DNA of 33,763 nucleotides from Bacillota bacterium (GTDB lineage Bacteria; Bacillota; Sulfobacillia; Sulfobacillales; Sulfobacillaceae), in the NCBI GenBank assembly GCA_021797635.1, contig JAJZZI010000110.1:1-33763 (forward strand), written 5' to 3'. Each line of letters opens with the position of its first letter. The first letter of the stretch is position 1. The notes under the pieces are model-generated. The model ran no database searches. It was not told where the DNA came from and was given only the letters and a program-made list of their open reading frames with translations. A program made the position numbers and the translations under genes. This document shows, in pieces, positions 25,165-33,620 of the stretch.

Positions 25165-27381
25165 TCGCTCCGAAGGCCATTGAAGATACCACGACTTGGC
25201 CCCGAAATCCGATCCGTACTGCCGGTTCAAGCCGAGCTCCATGAGCCCGTCGCCGCCCCGTCTGCATGAAAACTCCCAGGCTCCCTCTGCCCCCTGGACA
25301 AACACGTCATAGTCGCGTTCTGGCGAAAGTCCTCGAAGGCACATCCAACGCACCGGTGCTCCGACTTCGGCCAGGCGATTGACCCAGACGACGAAGGCAC
25401 GCGACCGCTTGTCATCAACAAACATCCAGCCTGCCGCATTGGTCTCATGGGGGTCGATCAGGCGATAAAAGGCGCCAAACTGCACCAGCGGGCGAAGTTG
25501 CTTATACATCGTAATCTGTTGGCTAATCGCCTGTTTTTCTGCATCCGACAATTGCGTAAAGTCTAATTCATATCCAAAGTTCGCGGACATGGCCACGAGG
25601 CCGCGGGTATTCAAAGGGGTGGTTCGTCCTGCTTGGTGGTTGGGCACGGCCGACACATGGGCGGTCATGGCAATGGCTGGATAGGCTAGGCTGGTCCCAT
25701 ACTGGATGCAAAGTCGCTCAATGGCATCCGAGTTGTCGCTCGTCCAGGTTTGCGGCATATAGTAAAGCATCCCCGGATCGAAGCGGCCGCCGCCCCCCGA
25801 GCAACCTTCGAAAAGAACCTCGGGGAATGATCGCGTCAAGTGGTCCAAGACCCGATAGAGACCCAACATGTATCGGTGCTGCACCTCGGGTTGGCGCTCT
25901 GGCGGTAAAAGCTCAGAGCCTGCCTCGGTCATATGCCGATTCATGTCCCATTTAATGTAGTCGATTCCGCCTTCCTTGAGGAGCTCCGTCATCCACGCGA
26001 TGATCCAGTCGGTGACATCGGGACGCGCGAGATCAAGGACCAGTTGATGCCTTCCCAGGCTTAGCGAACGGTTCGGGATATGAAGACACCACTCTGGATG
26101 GCGACGATACAGGTCGCTTTGGGGAGACACCATTTCCGGTTCCACCCACAGTCCGAACTTGAGGCCCCTTTGATGGATCTTTTGCGACAATCCTGAAATT
26201 CCATCAGGCAACTTCTTGAGATTGACGGTCCAATCCCCTAAAGAGGTGCGGTCGTCATTTCGGGCACCAAACCAACCGTCGTCTAAAACGAGCACCTCCA
26301 CCCCCAGGGCCGCCGCTGAATCGGCCAGATCGAGGAGTCTCTCCTGGTTGAAGTCAAAGTACGTCGCCTCCCAGTTGTTCAAGACGATGGGGCGCTCGCG
26401 CCGCCGCCAGGGCTCGGGCATGAGGTGGTCGCGGTAGAGGTGGTGAAACGTCTCCGACATCTGGCCTAGGCCCGCGTCAGAAAAGACCAACACCGCTTCC
26501 GGGGTCTGAAAAGATTCCCCCGGTTCTAGCCGCCATTGAAACTGAAAGGGATGAATGCCGATGGCCATCCGGGTCGTGTCGAATTGGTCCACTTCAGCCA
26601 TCGCCACGAAATTTCCGCTATAGACGAGGTTCATCGCGTAGACCCGGCCGGTCGTCTCGTCCCCTTTGGGATCGACTAACGCTATGAAGGGATTGGCTTG
26701 ATGGCTAGAAGCCCCACGTCGACTGCCAAGCGAGGACAGTCCATGAGCCAGCGCACTACGTTGGACATGACGCTCTCGCCCCCATGCTCCGGTCAGGCGA
26801 ATCCAATCCCAATCCGCATGGGAAAAATCCACGCTGGCAGAGAGCGCCCGTTCGATGGTTAAGGGCATCTGACTGTGATTATGGATAGTGGCGGAGCGCA
26901 CCAGAGCGTTTAACTGGGAAAATACCGTGTACGAAAGCTCAACCGTCATCCCCCCTAGCGTATCCTCCAGAACGATCACCAGGGTGTCGGCGTCAAGGGG
27001 ATTGTCGAGCCAAAGGTGAGGCAGCCCGCTTAGCCTCGGTTTTCCGGGAAGGAGGCGATGCTCTCGAAAGGCTAGGTCGGTTATGGCACTGCCGTCGCTG
27101 AGCCGGATCTGATAGGCGGGAGAACGATAGTCGCCCCGTCCCCAGGTCGGATACTCTTGGGGGGCCACATCAAACGAAAAGCGTTCGTCGTTGGACACGG
27201 GGTTAGGCGAGAAGGCCCGCGGAGTCAAAAGCGCCCGACGATCTAGACCAGCGTCGGGGCGAATTTTAGGTCCCCAGTACCAATGCGCTAGATTTCCCTG
27301 CGGGAGTGCCTCAAAGATGTAGCTCATGTTGGAAGCGTCGAGATGAAAGCGCTTCCTGCCAGCATCAACGTAGATGGCCAT
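25159..27381 (-). CDS. Alpha-galactosidase, glycoside hydrolase family 36
   Basis: A 740-residue intracellular enzyme that releases terminal alpha-galactose from melibiose, raffinose or larger oligosaccharides. ATG at 27381 has GGAGGAAG 3-4 bases upstream. The beta N-terminal domain (1-330) is followed by the TIM barrel: RPIVLNNWEATYFDFN, LDDGWFG, LKFGLWVEPEMVSP and IKWDMNRHM with the nucleophile Asp near 477. The acid/base Asp is in TSDNSDAIER near 548, and FEGCSGGGGRFD supplies the substrate-binding Cys/Gly block of bacterial GH36 enzymes. It is last in a minus-strand operon with the ThuA-like and Gfo/Idh/MocA genes, 45 bases after the latter. Length and motifs are typical of the family's longer tetrameric members. 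Confidence 0.95.
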   Translation of the reverse strand: MAIYVDAGRKRFHLDASNMSYIFEALPQGNLAHWYWGPKIRPDAGLDRRALLTPRAFSPNPVSNDERFSFDVAPQEYPTWGRGDYRSPAYQIRLSDGSAITDLAFREHRLLPGKPRLSGLPHLWLDNPLDADTLVIVLEDTLGGMTVELSYTVFSQLNALVRSATIHNHSQMPLTIERALSASVDFSHADWDWIRLTGAWGRERHVQRSALAHGLSSLGSRRGASSHQANPFIALVDPKGDETTGRVYAMNLVYSGNFVAMAEVDQFDTTRMAIGIHPFQFQWRLEPGESFQTPEAVLVFSDAGLGQMSETFHHLYRDHLMPEPWRRRERPIVLNNWEATYFDFNQERLLDLADSAAALGVEVLVLDDGWFGARNDDRTSLGDWTVNLKKLPDGISGLSQKIHQRGLKFGLWVEPEMVSPQSDLYRRHPEWCLHIPNRSLSLGRHQLVLDLARPDVTDWIIAWMTELLKEGGIDYIKWDMNRHMTEAGSELLPPERQPEVQHRYMLGLYRVLDHLTRSFPEVLFEGCSGGGGRFDPGMLYYMPQTWTSDNSDAIERLCIQYGTSLAYPAIAMTAHVSAVPNHQAGRTTPLNTRGLVAMSANFGYELDFTQLSDAEKQAISQQITMYKQLRPLVQFGAFYRLIDPHETNAAGWMFVDDKRSRAFVVWVNRLAEVGAPVRWMCLRGLSPERDYDVFVQGAEGAWEFSCRRGGDGLMELGLNRQYGSDFGAKSWYLQWPSERS

Positions 27382-27426
27382 AGCTTCCTCCGTTCCGTGT
27401 CTGCCTCAGCCGCATGCTTCCCGCTG

Positions 27427-28515
27427 TCATCGCGGTAGGTCTCTTCCGCTCAACTCCATGGCTGGAGGGCGCGTCGGACGGCTGAGGATGTCTTGGTGCT
27501 TGCCCTGCCTCGAGGACTCCAGCAAAGCTTCCATAATTTCGACGACATGCAGACCAATGGTGCCGTCGGTCCGAGCCATGGTGCCCTGTGCGATGGCGTC
27601 CACTAAATCGATGACGCCTAGGCCGCGCGCATTGTCGCTGGGTGAAAACGGCATGGCCATCTCCGTCCATTCGGCCGCATCGAATCGGCGAATGCGAACG
27701 GGTCCCCCAAAGGTGTTGGGATCGGGCACCGACAGGCTGCCTTCGCTCCCGTAGACCTCGATGCGCGGCAGGTTGGCATGCCAGACATCAAAGGACATGA
27801 CCAGACTGGCCACCGCTCCTGCGGCGAATTCTAGACTGCCGGCCACGTGCGTTGGCGTATTGACCACGATATGCTCGCCCCGGCGAGGCTGGCTCAGCAC
27901 AATCCGTTCCGCAAAAGCCTGAGAGGCGATTCCGGTCACCCGGGCTACCGGTCCCAACAGTTGAAATAGTGCGCTCAGGTAATATGGGCCCATATCAAAC
28001 AAGGGACCTCCCCCGGCCTGGTAGTAGAAGGTTGGGTCAGGATGCCAGCCTTCGTGGCCGTGACCGGTCATAAAGGCGGTGGCCGCCACCGGTCGGCCAA
28101 TCCAGCCATCATCGATCAACTTGCGAGCCGTCTGTATCCCTGCGCCAAGCACGGTATCCGGTGCCGACGCAATCCGAAGGCCCATTTTTTGGCTCAACTC
28201 GATGAGTTCGCGCGCAGATCGGCTCGAAAGCGCGAGCGGCTTTTCTCCATAGACATGCTTGCCGGCTAACAGTGCCTTCGCGGCCACGCTATGATGAGCC
28301 TCGGGAATGGTGAGGTTGATAACCGCAAACACATCCTGGTCAGCCAACAGGTCCTCCACCGACTTCGATTGGATGCCGTACTGCTCCGCCTTGGCTCGGG
28401 CCCGCTCATCGATTTGGTCGGCCACCATGACCACCTGGCAATTTTCCGCGTGATGCAAGTTTTTCAGGTAAATATCGCTAATATTGCCACAGCCAATAAT
28501 CCCTAAGGATTTCAT
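27427..28515 (-). CDS. Gfo/Idh/MocA-family NAD(P)-dependent oxidoreductase (second copy)
   Basis: A 362-residue predicted sugar dehydrogenase. Its ATG overlaps the stop of the ThuA-like gene in a TAATG arrangement, so the two are translationally coupled. The Rossmann motif is LGIIGCGNISDIYLKNL, the signature is HVYGEKPLALSSRSA, and the active-site region is GGGPLFDMGPYYLSALFQLL. That last block carries Asp-Met-Gly-Pro-Tyr-Tyr in place of the D-x-G-x-H of the first copy, so the catalytic His is apparently replaced by Tyr, as in several family members. Sequence similarity to the copy at 13081 looks limited to family motifs. Alpha-galactosidase lies downstream, so the substrate may be galactose-derived or a ketosugar. 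Confidence 0.92.
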   Translation of the reverse strand: MKSLGIIGCGNISDIYLKNLHHAENCQVVMVADQIDERARAKAEQYGIQSKSVEDLLADQDVFAVINLTIPEAHHSVAAKALLAGKHVYGEKPLALSSRSARELIELSQKMGLRIASAPDTVLGAGIQTARKLIDDGWIGRPVAATAFMTGHGHEGWHPDPTFYYQAGGGPLFDMGPYYLSALFQLLGPVARVTGIASQAFAERIVLSQPRRGEHIVVNTPTHVAGSLEFAAGAVASLVMSFDVWHANLPRIEVYGSEGSLSVPDPNTFGGPVRIRRFDAAEWTEMAMPFSPSDNARGLGVIDLVDAIAQGTMARTDGTIGLHVVEIMEALLESSRQGKHQDILSRPTRPPAMELSGRDLPR

Positions 28516-29168
28516 TAAAGCGCCGCCTCCCCTTGGCTTCGGGCCGCATAGACCATTCCTCGCCGGATCAAGCTTCGCACATCGGGCCGCTTGACGATAT
28601 CCGGGCTATGGCCCAAAGAACAGTAAAAGATTCTGCCCTGACCAAAGGTTTTGGTCCAAGCCACGGGCATAATCACTTCGTCAAACTGGGTGGTGGCTAG
28701 GACCCGGTTGGCGGGGTCGACATGCATATAATACTGTTCGGTGGTTACCGTGAAATCTTCCATCCCTTCGGTTAAGGGGTCGCTTGGGTCTACGATATGT
28801 ACGTTATACGTCACCCCACTGTCGCCTGGGTGGGCCACCCACTGCCCACCTACCATCCATTGATAGGCCGGTTCCTTCCGAAACGCATCGCCCATGCCGC
28901 CGTGCAGCCCGGCCACCCCGATGCCTGAGCGGACCGCGCTAAGCCAAGCGCGGAGCGCCTCCGACGAAATTTCCCCCATCGTCCAATTGGGTACCACCAA
29001 ATCTACGTCCATCAAGGCCGGGTCGCACAGTTTCTCCAAGTCCCTCACGATCTCCACCCGAAACCCTTCTTGCTGCAGGTCTTCCGCTTGAATCTCTGCC
29101 ACTTCCTCAGGCTGATGGCCGGGCCACCCGCCGACCAAGACCCAAGCCTGCCTCTGAGAATTCACCAT
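28515..29168 (-). CDS. ThuA-like protein (second copy)
   Basis: A 217-residue ThuA-domain protein. ATG at 29168 has GAGGGTG 9 bases upstream; a GTG four codons earlier is within that site. Typical features are AWVLVGGWPGHQPEEVAEI, LVVPNWTMGEIS, SGIGVAGLHGGMGDAFRKEPAYQWMVGGQW, TVTTEQYYMHVDP, PVAWTKTFGQGRIFYCSLGHSPDIV. It starts the operon with the Gfo/Idh/MocA and alpha-galactosidase genes. The biochemical role of this family is poorly defined; association with keto-disaccharide metabolism is established for rhizobial ThuA/ThuB only. Confidence 0.9.
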   Translation of the reverse strand: MVNSQRQAWVLVGGWPGHQPEEVAEIQAEDLQQEGFRVEIVRDLEKLCDPALMDVDLVVPNWTMGEISSEALRAWLSAVRSGIGVAGLHGGMGDAFRKEPAYQWMVGGQWVAHPGDSGVTYNVHIVDPSDPLTEGMEDFTVTTEQYYMHVDPANRVLATTQFDEVIMPVAWTKTFGQGRIFYCSLGHSPDIVKRPDVRSLIRRGMVYAARSQGEAAL

Positions 29169-29180
29169 TGCCCGCTTCAC

Positions 29181-29547
29181 CCTCTACACCGTTTTGTCCG
29201 GAGTCATCCATTGCACTCGGGACATAGAGCCATTATAGCCTGGAAATCCCCACATCCATTCGACTTTCTTTTCTCACCCCTAAAGAAGATGGCTACCTGT
29301 GCCCCAAACGAGGTTGCCCCAGGCTTCGTAGATTTTGATTCCTGACGCTTTCGCCGATTTGCTCGGTTTCGGGTCGGTTTACAGGAGGTCGTGTTAGGTG
29401 ATGAGAATCCCTCCGGCTGAAAGTGTGGGCCCCATTGTTCCGGGACCATGAAGGCGCGGTCACGTTAGCGAACTTCCGCAGGGTTCCGGGACCCTGTGTT
29501 GTCATCACACGGGCGGCGCCGCGACGGTCGTGCCGCGGAGAACTTTC
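29181..29547. other. Intergenic region before the mobile-element zone
   Basis: No credible gene is seen between the second ThuA-like gene and the truncated membrane-protein gene. An inverted repeat CAGGGT/ACCCTG at 29479-29496 could terminate the latter. The block GTTCCGGGACC occurs twice, near 29437 and 29484. Confidence 0.4.
29232..29237 (-). promoter_or_regulatory. Likely -10 box of the ThuA-Gfo-galactosidase operon
   Basis: A perfect TATAAT on the minus strand lies about 65 bases before the ATG at 29168. No convincing -35 is seen at 16-18 bases, only AATGGA, so activation or an alternative contact may be needed. Confidence 0.5.
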
Positions 29548-29765
29548 TCAGGACGGCATTACGTTATCGCTTTGCGCGGCAATTCGCCGAAACTTGATCA
29601 GACAGGCAAGGCGCCACGGCACAAAATAAGCCAGAAACACCACGTAGTCTAAAAATCCAAAAGTTCCTGCGCTAACATGGGTCGCAAGAAGGAAGGTTGC
29701 TAGCAATCTAATGACGATTAAGCCGACAAAACTAAGGAGCCCTATAGTATGAACTCTCCCGCCAC
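29548..29765 (-). pseudogene. C-terminal fragment of a small membrane protein cut by a mobile element
   Basis: On the minus strand a frame ending at TGA 29548-29550 reads GLLSFVGLIVIRLLATFLLA, then THVSAGTFGFLDYVVFLAYF, then VPWRLACLIKFRRIAAQ and SDNVMPS. That is two hydrophobic segments with a basic tail. It has no ATG; a TTG exists inside the first segment. Upstream the frame runs straight into the end of tnpB in a different phase. The simplest reading is a host gene whose 5' part was lost when the element inserted. The family is not recognised and the missing half was not found in the window. Confidence 0.45.
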
Positions 29766-31290
29766 CTAACCACCAGTACTCGCTGTAAAGCTCGCCTGAC
29801 GGATTGAGGTGGGGGTTTCCCGGATTACTCCGAGAGGTTCCTGGTTCTGCGACTTTTGCGTGCGAGCCGTAGGCTTCGCATGTCTTATGTCGGTCTCCCC
29901 AGGCGTGACTTCGGACCGTTCCGGCCCTAGTTTCTGAAAAACCCGCGTAGTTTTATGAGATTTCGTGAGCGGATCACCGGAAAGAAGTTTTTTGATCCCT
30001 CGCCCGGCGATCACCACGGCGGCATTGTGGTCCGCGTTATCCGTGTGTCCGCAGCGTTGACAGACAAACTCGGCTTGGGTCAGCCGATTGTCCGGGGAAG
30101 TGAAGGTGCAAACCGCACATTCCTGCGAACTATACGCATAGGGGACGGTGATGACCAACTTGCCTTGACGCAAAGCTTTATAGGTGGTAAATGACACGAC
30201 TTGTGCCCATGCGGACGACAAGATGGCCCGATGGAGACCTGCTTTGGCTTTCGCTCCATTGGGCAGAAACCGACCGGACGCATCCCGTTTAGCTTTCGGG
30301 CGTTTGGTCATATTCTTGATCCGTAGAGCCTCGAACACGTATAGATCGTACTCCGCGTGGACCGCGAGAGCATGGCTGGTCTGGTGCGCATACTCTTGAC
30401 GCACATTGACTTCATACTGCTGATGCTGGGCTGCTTTCCGATAGGCTTTCTTTTGGTTTTGGGAACCCTTCTTGCGCCGACTCGCCTTCCGCTGCCAACG
30501 CTGGCGTTGGCGGCGCGTCTTCTTGATCCGTTTTTTCTGCACAGGGAGGAGGTCAAAGACCTGCCCATTCGATGTCGTCAAAGGCTGCGCGATGCCCCGA
30601 TCTCCGCCGAGCGTCCGCTTGGCAAGCTGATCGAGGGACAAATGCCGCAAGTCTTCGGCGATCTGTTCCGTGGCGGCGTCTGCCGTGTTCTTTGGCATCG
30701 TAACCTCGGCATCTTCGGCGGAGAAAGACAGCCACCAGCGGCCGCCTTCCACGCTGATATGGATCGAAGATGGCGCGGAGTGTAGGCGGTGCGCCCGATA
30801 TGCAACGTTCCCGACCGGGAACTTTTTCGTGCCCAGGCGTAGTTGATAGGAGACCACAGGGCCGATTTGATCCTCAATTTGGGGGATAAACTCAAACAAC
30901 TCGCGACTCAGCCACACCGCCTGGCGGCCCGACTTCTTCTTGAATTTCGGGCGACCGCTCAGTTTCTTGAAAAAACGTTGGTACGCTTGGCGAAACTGAA
31001 CGGCACCGTTGCGCAAGATCTGAGACGGCACCTCGCGAAGAAAGGGCGTACGTTCGGTAATGAACTGGCGGTATCGTTGGTCAACGGGGACTTTTTCGCC
31101 AGCGGTCCCGACCATCCGCCGCTGAAAGCGGCGAAAATAACGATCTTCTTGCACTTTGGCGTTATAAATCAGGCGTTGGCATCCGATCCAGCGGAGCAGC
31201 GTCTGTTGTTGCTCCGGGTTGAGATACAGCCGAAATCGATAGCCATCCAGCATGGCAAAATCCTCCGAAGAACAAACATTCTAGGATAAG
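29760..31290 (-). mobile_element. tnpB-only IS200/IS605 element, ends approximate
   Basis: The element is inferred from tnpB and from the fact that both neighbours are truncated: a membrane-protein fragment on the 3' side and an Rpn nuclease gene on the 5' side. The left end should lie between 31254 and about 31390, the right end near 29700-29800. IS605-type elements have no terminal inverted repeats, so the ends cannot be fixed from this sequence alone. Confidence 0.55.
29766..31253 (-). CDS. tnpB: TnpB, IS200/IS605-family RNA-guided nuclease
   Basis: A 495-residue TnpB. ATG at 31253 follows TTCGGAGGA by 6-7 bases. The N-terminus has the wedge-like MLDGYRFRLYLNPEQQQ and CQRLIYNAKV. RuvC residues are readable as Asp in GGDRGIAQPL, Glu in VFEALRIKNMT, and Asp in DNADHNAAVV. 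The zinc finger is CAVC and CQRCGHT. A long Lys/Arg-rich helical stretch lies near 245-290. All three catalytic carboxylates seem present, so the nuclease may be active. There is no tnpA beside it, so it would need a transposase in trans. In this family the omegaRNA comes from the 3' end of tnpB and the right end, here expected around 29700-29900 on the minus strand. The C-terminal 60 residues are poorly conserved, as is usual where the RNA overlaps. Confidence 0.93.
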   Translation of the reverse strand: MLDGYRFRLYLNPEQQQTLLRWIGCQRLIYNAKVQEDRYFRRFQRRMVGTAGEKVPVDQRYRQFITERTPFLREVPSQILRNGAVQFRQAYQRFFKKLSGRPKFKKKSGRQAVWLSRELFEFIPQIEDQIGPVVSYQLRLGTKKFPVGNVAYRAHRLHSAPSSIHISVEGGRWWLSFSAEDAEVTMPKNTADAATEQIAEDLRHLSLDQLAKRTLGGDRGIAQPLTTSNGQVFDLLPVQKKRIKKTRRQRQRWQRKASRRKKGSQNQKKAYRKAAQHQQYEVNVRQEYAHQTSHALAVHAEYDLYVFEALRIKNMTKRPKAKRDASGRFLPNGAKAKAGLHRAILSSAWAQVVSFTTYKALRQGKLVITVPYAYSSQECAVCTFTSPDNRLTQAEFVCQRCGHTDNADHNAAVVIAGRGIKKLLSGDPLTKSHKTTRVFQKLGPERSEVTPGETDIRHAKPTARTQKSQNQEPLGVIRETPTSIRQASFTASTGG

Positions 31291-31294
31291 TGTA

Positions 31295-31959
31295 TCATAT
31301 GCGGAGCGTTATCTGGGAAAATGACGCACCTACGGAAGAAAAAATCGGGCGGCCTTCACGGCCACCGGCCACTTGACCCCCTCCCGGCTTCGCCTGGGAA
31401 GGGGAATGCGCGGCTATTACGTTCAAAAAGGCGAGCCAGCGAATGAGTGCGGTCTGTTCGTGGAGCATCGCTTGAGCGAATTTCGGCACTTCGAGAAAAT
31501 GTAACGTCAAATGGTCCGTGAACAATGCCCCGTCTTGATTGCGCAGTTGAAACACATTATGCACCCGATCGTTGGGTATTTCCACAAAGTCGAGCACGTT
31601 AATCGCAATGGTAGGCCGCAGGGTATGATACGTGTCGCTTTCGTGCAACTGCCCTTCGTAGAGTTTGGCCCAATAATACAGGCTGCGCTCGCGCATTTCC
31701 CCGGTGTTGCGGATTTGGATTTCGATATCGATGAGGATCGCCTGGTCCGTACGGGCAACAATGTCCAAGACCGACATCTTATCCGTTAGCGCATCCTTGT
31801 CGATGTAGGGATTCAGGAGTTGGACCGACGTTACCCGTGGTGCGCCGGCATCCTCAAAGATGCCGTTCAAAAACGCAATGAGAATGTCGGTTCTTCGTCG
31901 CCAAACAAGCGTTTAAAGAGAAAGTCCACTAAGGGACTTAACTGCCGCTCATCCGCCAT
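31295..31959 (-). pseudogene. Rpn/PD-(D/E)XK nuclease family transposase, frameshifted and truncated
   Basis: The true start is ATG at 31959 with AGGAGGTGG 4-5 bases upstream. The N-terminus reads MADERQLSPLVDFLFKRLFGDEE and stops early in that frame. The next frame continues ILIAFLNGIFEDAG, VLDIVARTDQAILIDIEIQ (nuclease core) and RSLYYWAKLYEGQL. A one-base loss near 31885 separates them. After WLAFLNVIA near 31410 the text becomes unlike the family (Gly/Arg-rich) and the usual C-terminal region is missing. Rpn proteins promote recA-independent recombination. This copy is probably dead: one frameshift plus loss of the 3' part next to the tnpB element. Confidence 0.8.
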
Positions 31960-32487
31960 GGGGCCACCTCCTGTGGTGTTTCTATTGTACCCGATGTGCG
32001 CCATACCGTACGATCCGGCCACCACGTCGCAACCCGCGCCAGCACCCTCAGTTCTTCGCTGGGGTGATCGGTGATCGGACGCATCGCCTGTCCTAGCAAC
32101 CCCGCCAAGTTCCGGAACCGCCGGTCAGACAGCCCCTGCGTTGGCGTAGCGGCTAAGGCTCTACCCTCGGTTCCATCCTCAAAACGGCGCACGATGGGTC
32201 TAAGACTCCTCTCGCGACCAATGCGGCGATTGCAGCCAATCTAAGGCGATTTCAGCAGACGTATCATCTAACCATGCCGATAGACTTCTGCTTGCATGGA
32301 CAGGCTCCAAGTTCGTGGGATGTCACATCTTTTCCTAGGTTTATCTATACTGCCCGCAGATCAGTTTTGATGGTTTGATTTTCCGGTGTCGAGCATTTTC
32401 GTGAAAAATGCTGGACTAAAATTTCCTGCTCGATTAGGCTGAATGGGGACATGGAGGTCCGCCATTCCATGCGAGGAGGAAGCATCG
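31960..32487. other. Intergenic region between Rpn and IS630 remnants
   Basis: About 530 bases without an assigned gene. A minus-strand frame at 31938-32192 contains a passable stretch (LSDRRFRNLAGLLGQAMRPI) but no ribosome site, and it overlaps the Rpn start; it may be a remnant. A perfect 8-base hairpin AGCATTTT/AAAATGCT at 32392-32412, 75 bases before the IS630-like gene, could be part of that element's left end. Confidence 0.4.
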
Positions 32488-32862
32488 ATGATCCAGGTGT
32501 CCATTTCAGCCACCGACATGGAAGTGTTGCAGGAAGAGCGGTATACCCATCCGCACCCCCGCGTGCAACGGAAACTACACGCCCTCTATTGGGTGGGACT
32601 CGGCCTTCCGCGCCACGTCGTGGCGCGCATTGTTGGGGTGTCCGAGGGCACGGTGCGCAATGACCTTCACGCCTACGAGCAGGGGGGCCTCGAGGCGCTC
32701 CGTCAGTGTAATCCTCATCCTACGTCCGCCGCACTCCATGCGTATGCGGACACGATTCGCCAAACCTTTATCGCCGAGCCTCCGCATCCCGTGCAAGAAG
32801 CGATCGAGCGTATCGAAGCGTTAACGGGTATTCGGCGGAGTCCCACGGCAGTGCGAAGAGAG
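32488..32862 (+). pseudogene. N-terminal fragment of an IS630-family transposase
   Basis: ATG at 32488 follows GAGGAGG by 8 bases. The first 125 residues are the DNA-binding part of an IS630-type transposase: a helix-turn-helix (PRHVVARIVGVSEGTVRNDL), then LEALRQCNPHP and ALTGIRRSPTAVR. The DDE catalytic domain is absent. After about 32857 the frame runs on to 33027, but that text is the antisense of a different gene, so the transposase is truncated there. It cannot transpose by itself; it could still bind its ends. Confidence 0.75.
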
Positions 32863-32956
32863 GAACAAAATCCCGTCTCGCACCTCGCAAAGTCGCTTCG
32901 TTGGATAACGCGTTCCAGTCGGGCGTACCATGTCGAACGAGATAGAATTGTGTCAT
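32859..32956 (-). pseudogene. N-terminal fragment of a histidine phosphatase family protein
   Basis: ATG at 32956 has AAGGGGAG 4 bases upstream. The product begins TQFYLVRHGTPDWN, the RHG phosphohistidine motif of the phosphoglycerate-mutase-like superfamily, and continues to RRDFVPL. At about 32860 the frame passes into the antisense of the IS630 fragment and loses similarity. The gene was therefore cut by the transposase fragment. It starts 20 bases downstream of the GrpB-family stop, as if once in the same operon. Confidence 0.7.
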
Positions 32957-32975
32957 GCTCTCCCCTTCTTTTCAG

Positions 32976-33503
32976 TTACCGCTGCGTGTTATTGAATTCC
33001 TCATGCGCTTGTGCAAGTACGTTTTGAATAAACGGTGCTTTGCGCAACGTGTATGTTTGCCGGTCTGGACAGATCTCCGCCAATTCACGTTTTAAGTTCA
33101 AGTAGTTAGCGGCAACGTCGGGATACTTAATTAGATAGTCCCGGAAGAAAATAATGTTCTTCCATTCCTCACTTTCATATTCGTACACATGTAGATGATG
33201 TGTGCCGTTCCCCCATTCGCCTCTTCGAAAGAACATACGATTTGGGAACTCCTCTTTCGGCACGTATTCGAAGCCGATTTGGCTAAGAAGTGCGATTGCA
33301 CAATCATCGATAATGGAAAGATGCTCTACCGCCACGGCAATATCTATAATCGGTTTCGCCGCCATGCCAGGAATTGAAGTGCTACCGACATGTTCAATTC
33401 GCTTCAGTTTATCACCGAGCAATGCCAGAATGCGATTACGATCTTTCTCAAATTCCTGAGTCCAAAGGTTACTATAGCTACTGAGTGTCACTTTGTTTGT
33501 CAT
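32976..33503 (-). CDS. GrpB/UPF0157-family protein (nucleotidyltransferase-like fold)
   Basis: A 175-residue GrpB-family protein. ATG at 33503 follows AGAGGTGAT by 4 bases; the frame extends upstream to 33590 without such a site. The family signature is IEHVGSTSIPGMAAKPIIDIAVAV, followed by HHLHVYEYESEEWKNIIFFRDYLIKYPDVAANYLNLK (shown here by its HHLHV start). The fold resembles nucleotidyltransferases; members are sometimes fused to dephospho-CoA kinase, but the reaction is not established. The gene is noticeably AT-richer than the rest of the window, which suggests recent acquisition. Confidence 0.9.
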   Translation of the reverse strand: MTNKVTLSSYSNLWTQEFEKDRNRILALLGDKLKRIEHVGSTSIPGMAAKPIIDIAVAVEHLSIIDDCAIALLSQIGFEYVPKEEFPNRMFFRRGEWGNGTHHLHVYEYESEEWKNIIFFRDYLIKYPDVAANYLNLKRELAEICPDRQTYTLRKAPFIQNVLAQAHEEFNNTQR

Positions 33504-33620
33504 GAATATCACCTCTGTTCCGAAAAACCCTCGGGGAGATCTCCAAAGGGGCATAGAAACCCAAGCCCAGGTCATAGTAAAACTTGGCATGGACGCCGGA
33601 GACTGCCGAGCGGTCGTCGT

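Noticed and set aside
29423-29629. Plus-strand ORF of 68 codons
   Set aside because: Arg-rich text with no ribosome site; its 3' half is antisense to a membrane-protein fragment with better protein character.
31938-32192. Minus-strand ORF of 84 codons overlapping the Rpn start
   Set aside because: It overlaps a better supported gene start and lacks a ribosome site; kept only as a possible remnant.
32863-33027. C-terminal extension of the IS630-like ORF
   Set aside because: This part reads as antisense of the histidine-phosphatase and GrpB genes and carries no transposase motifs.
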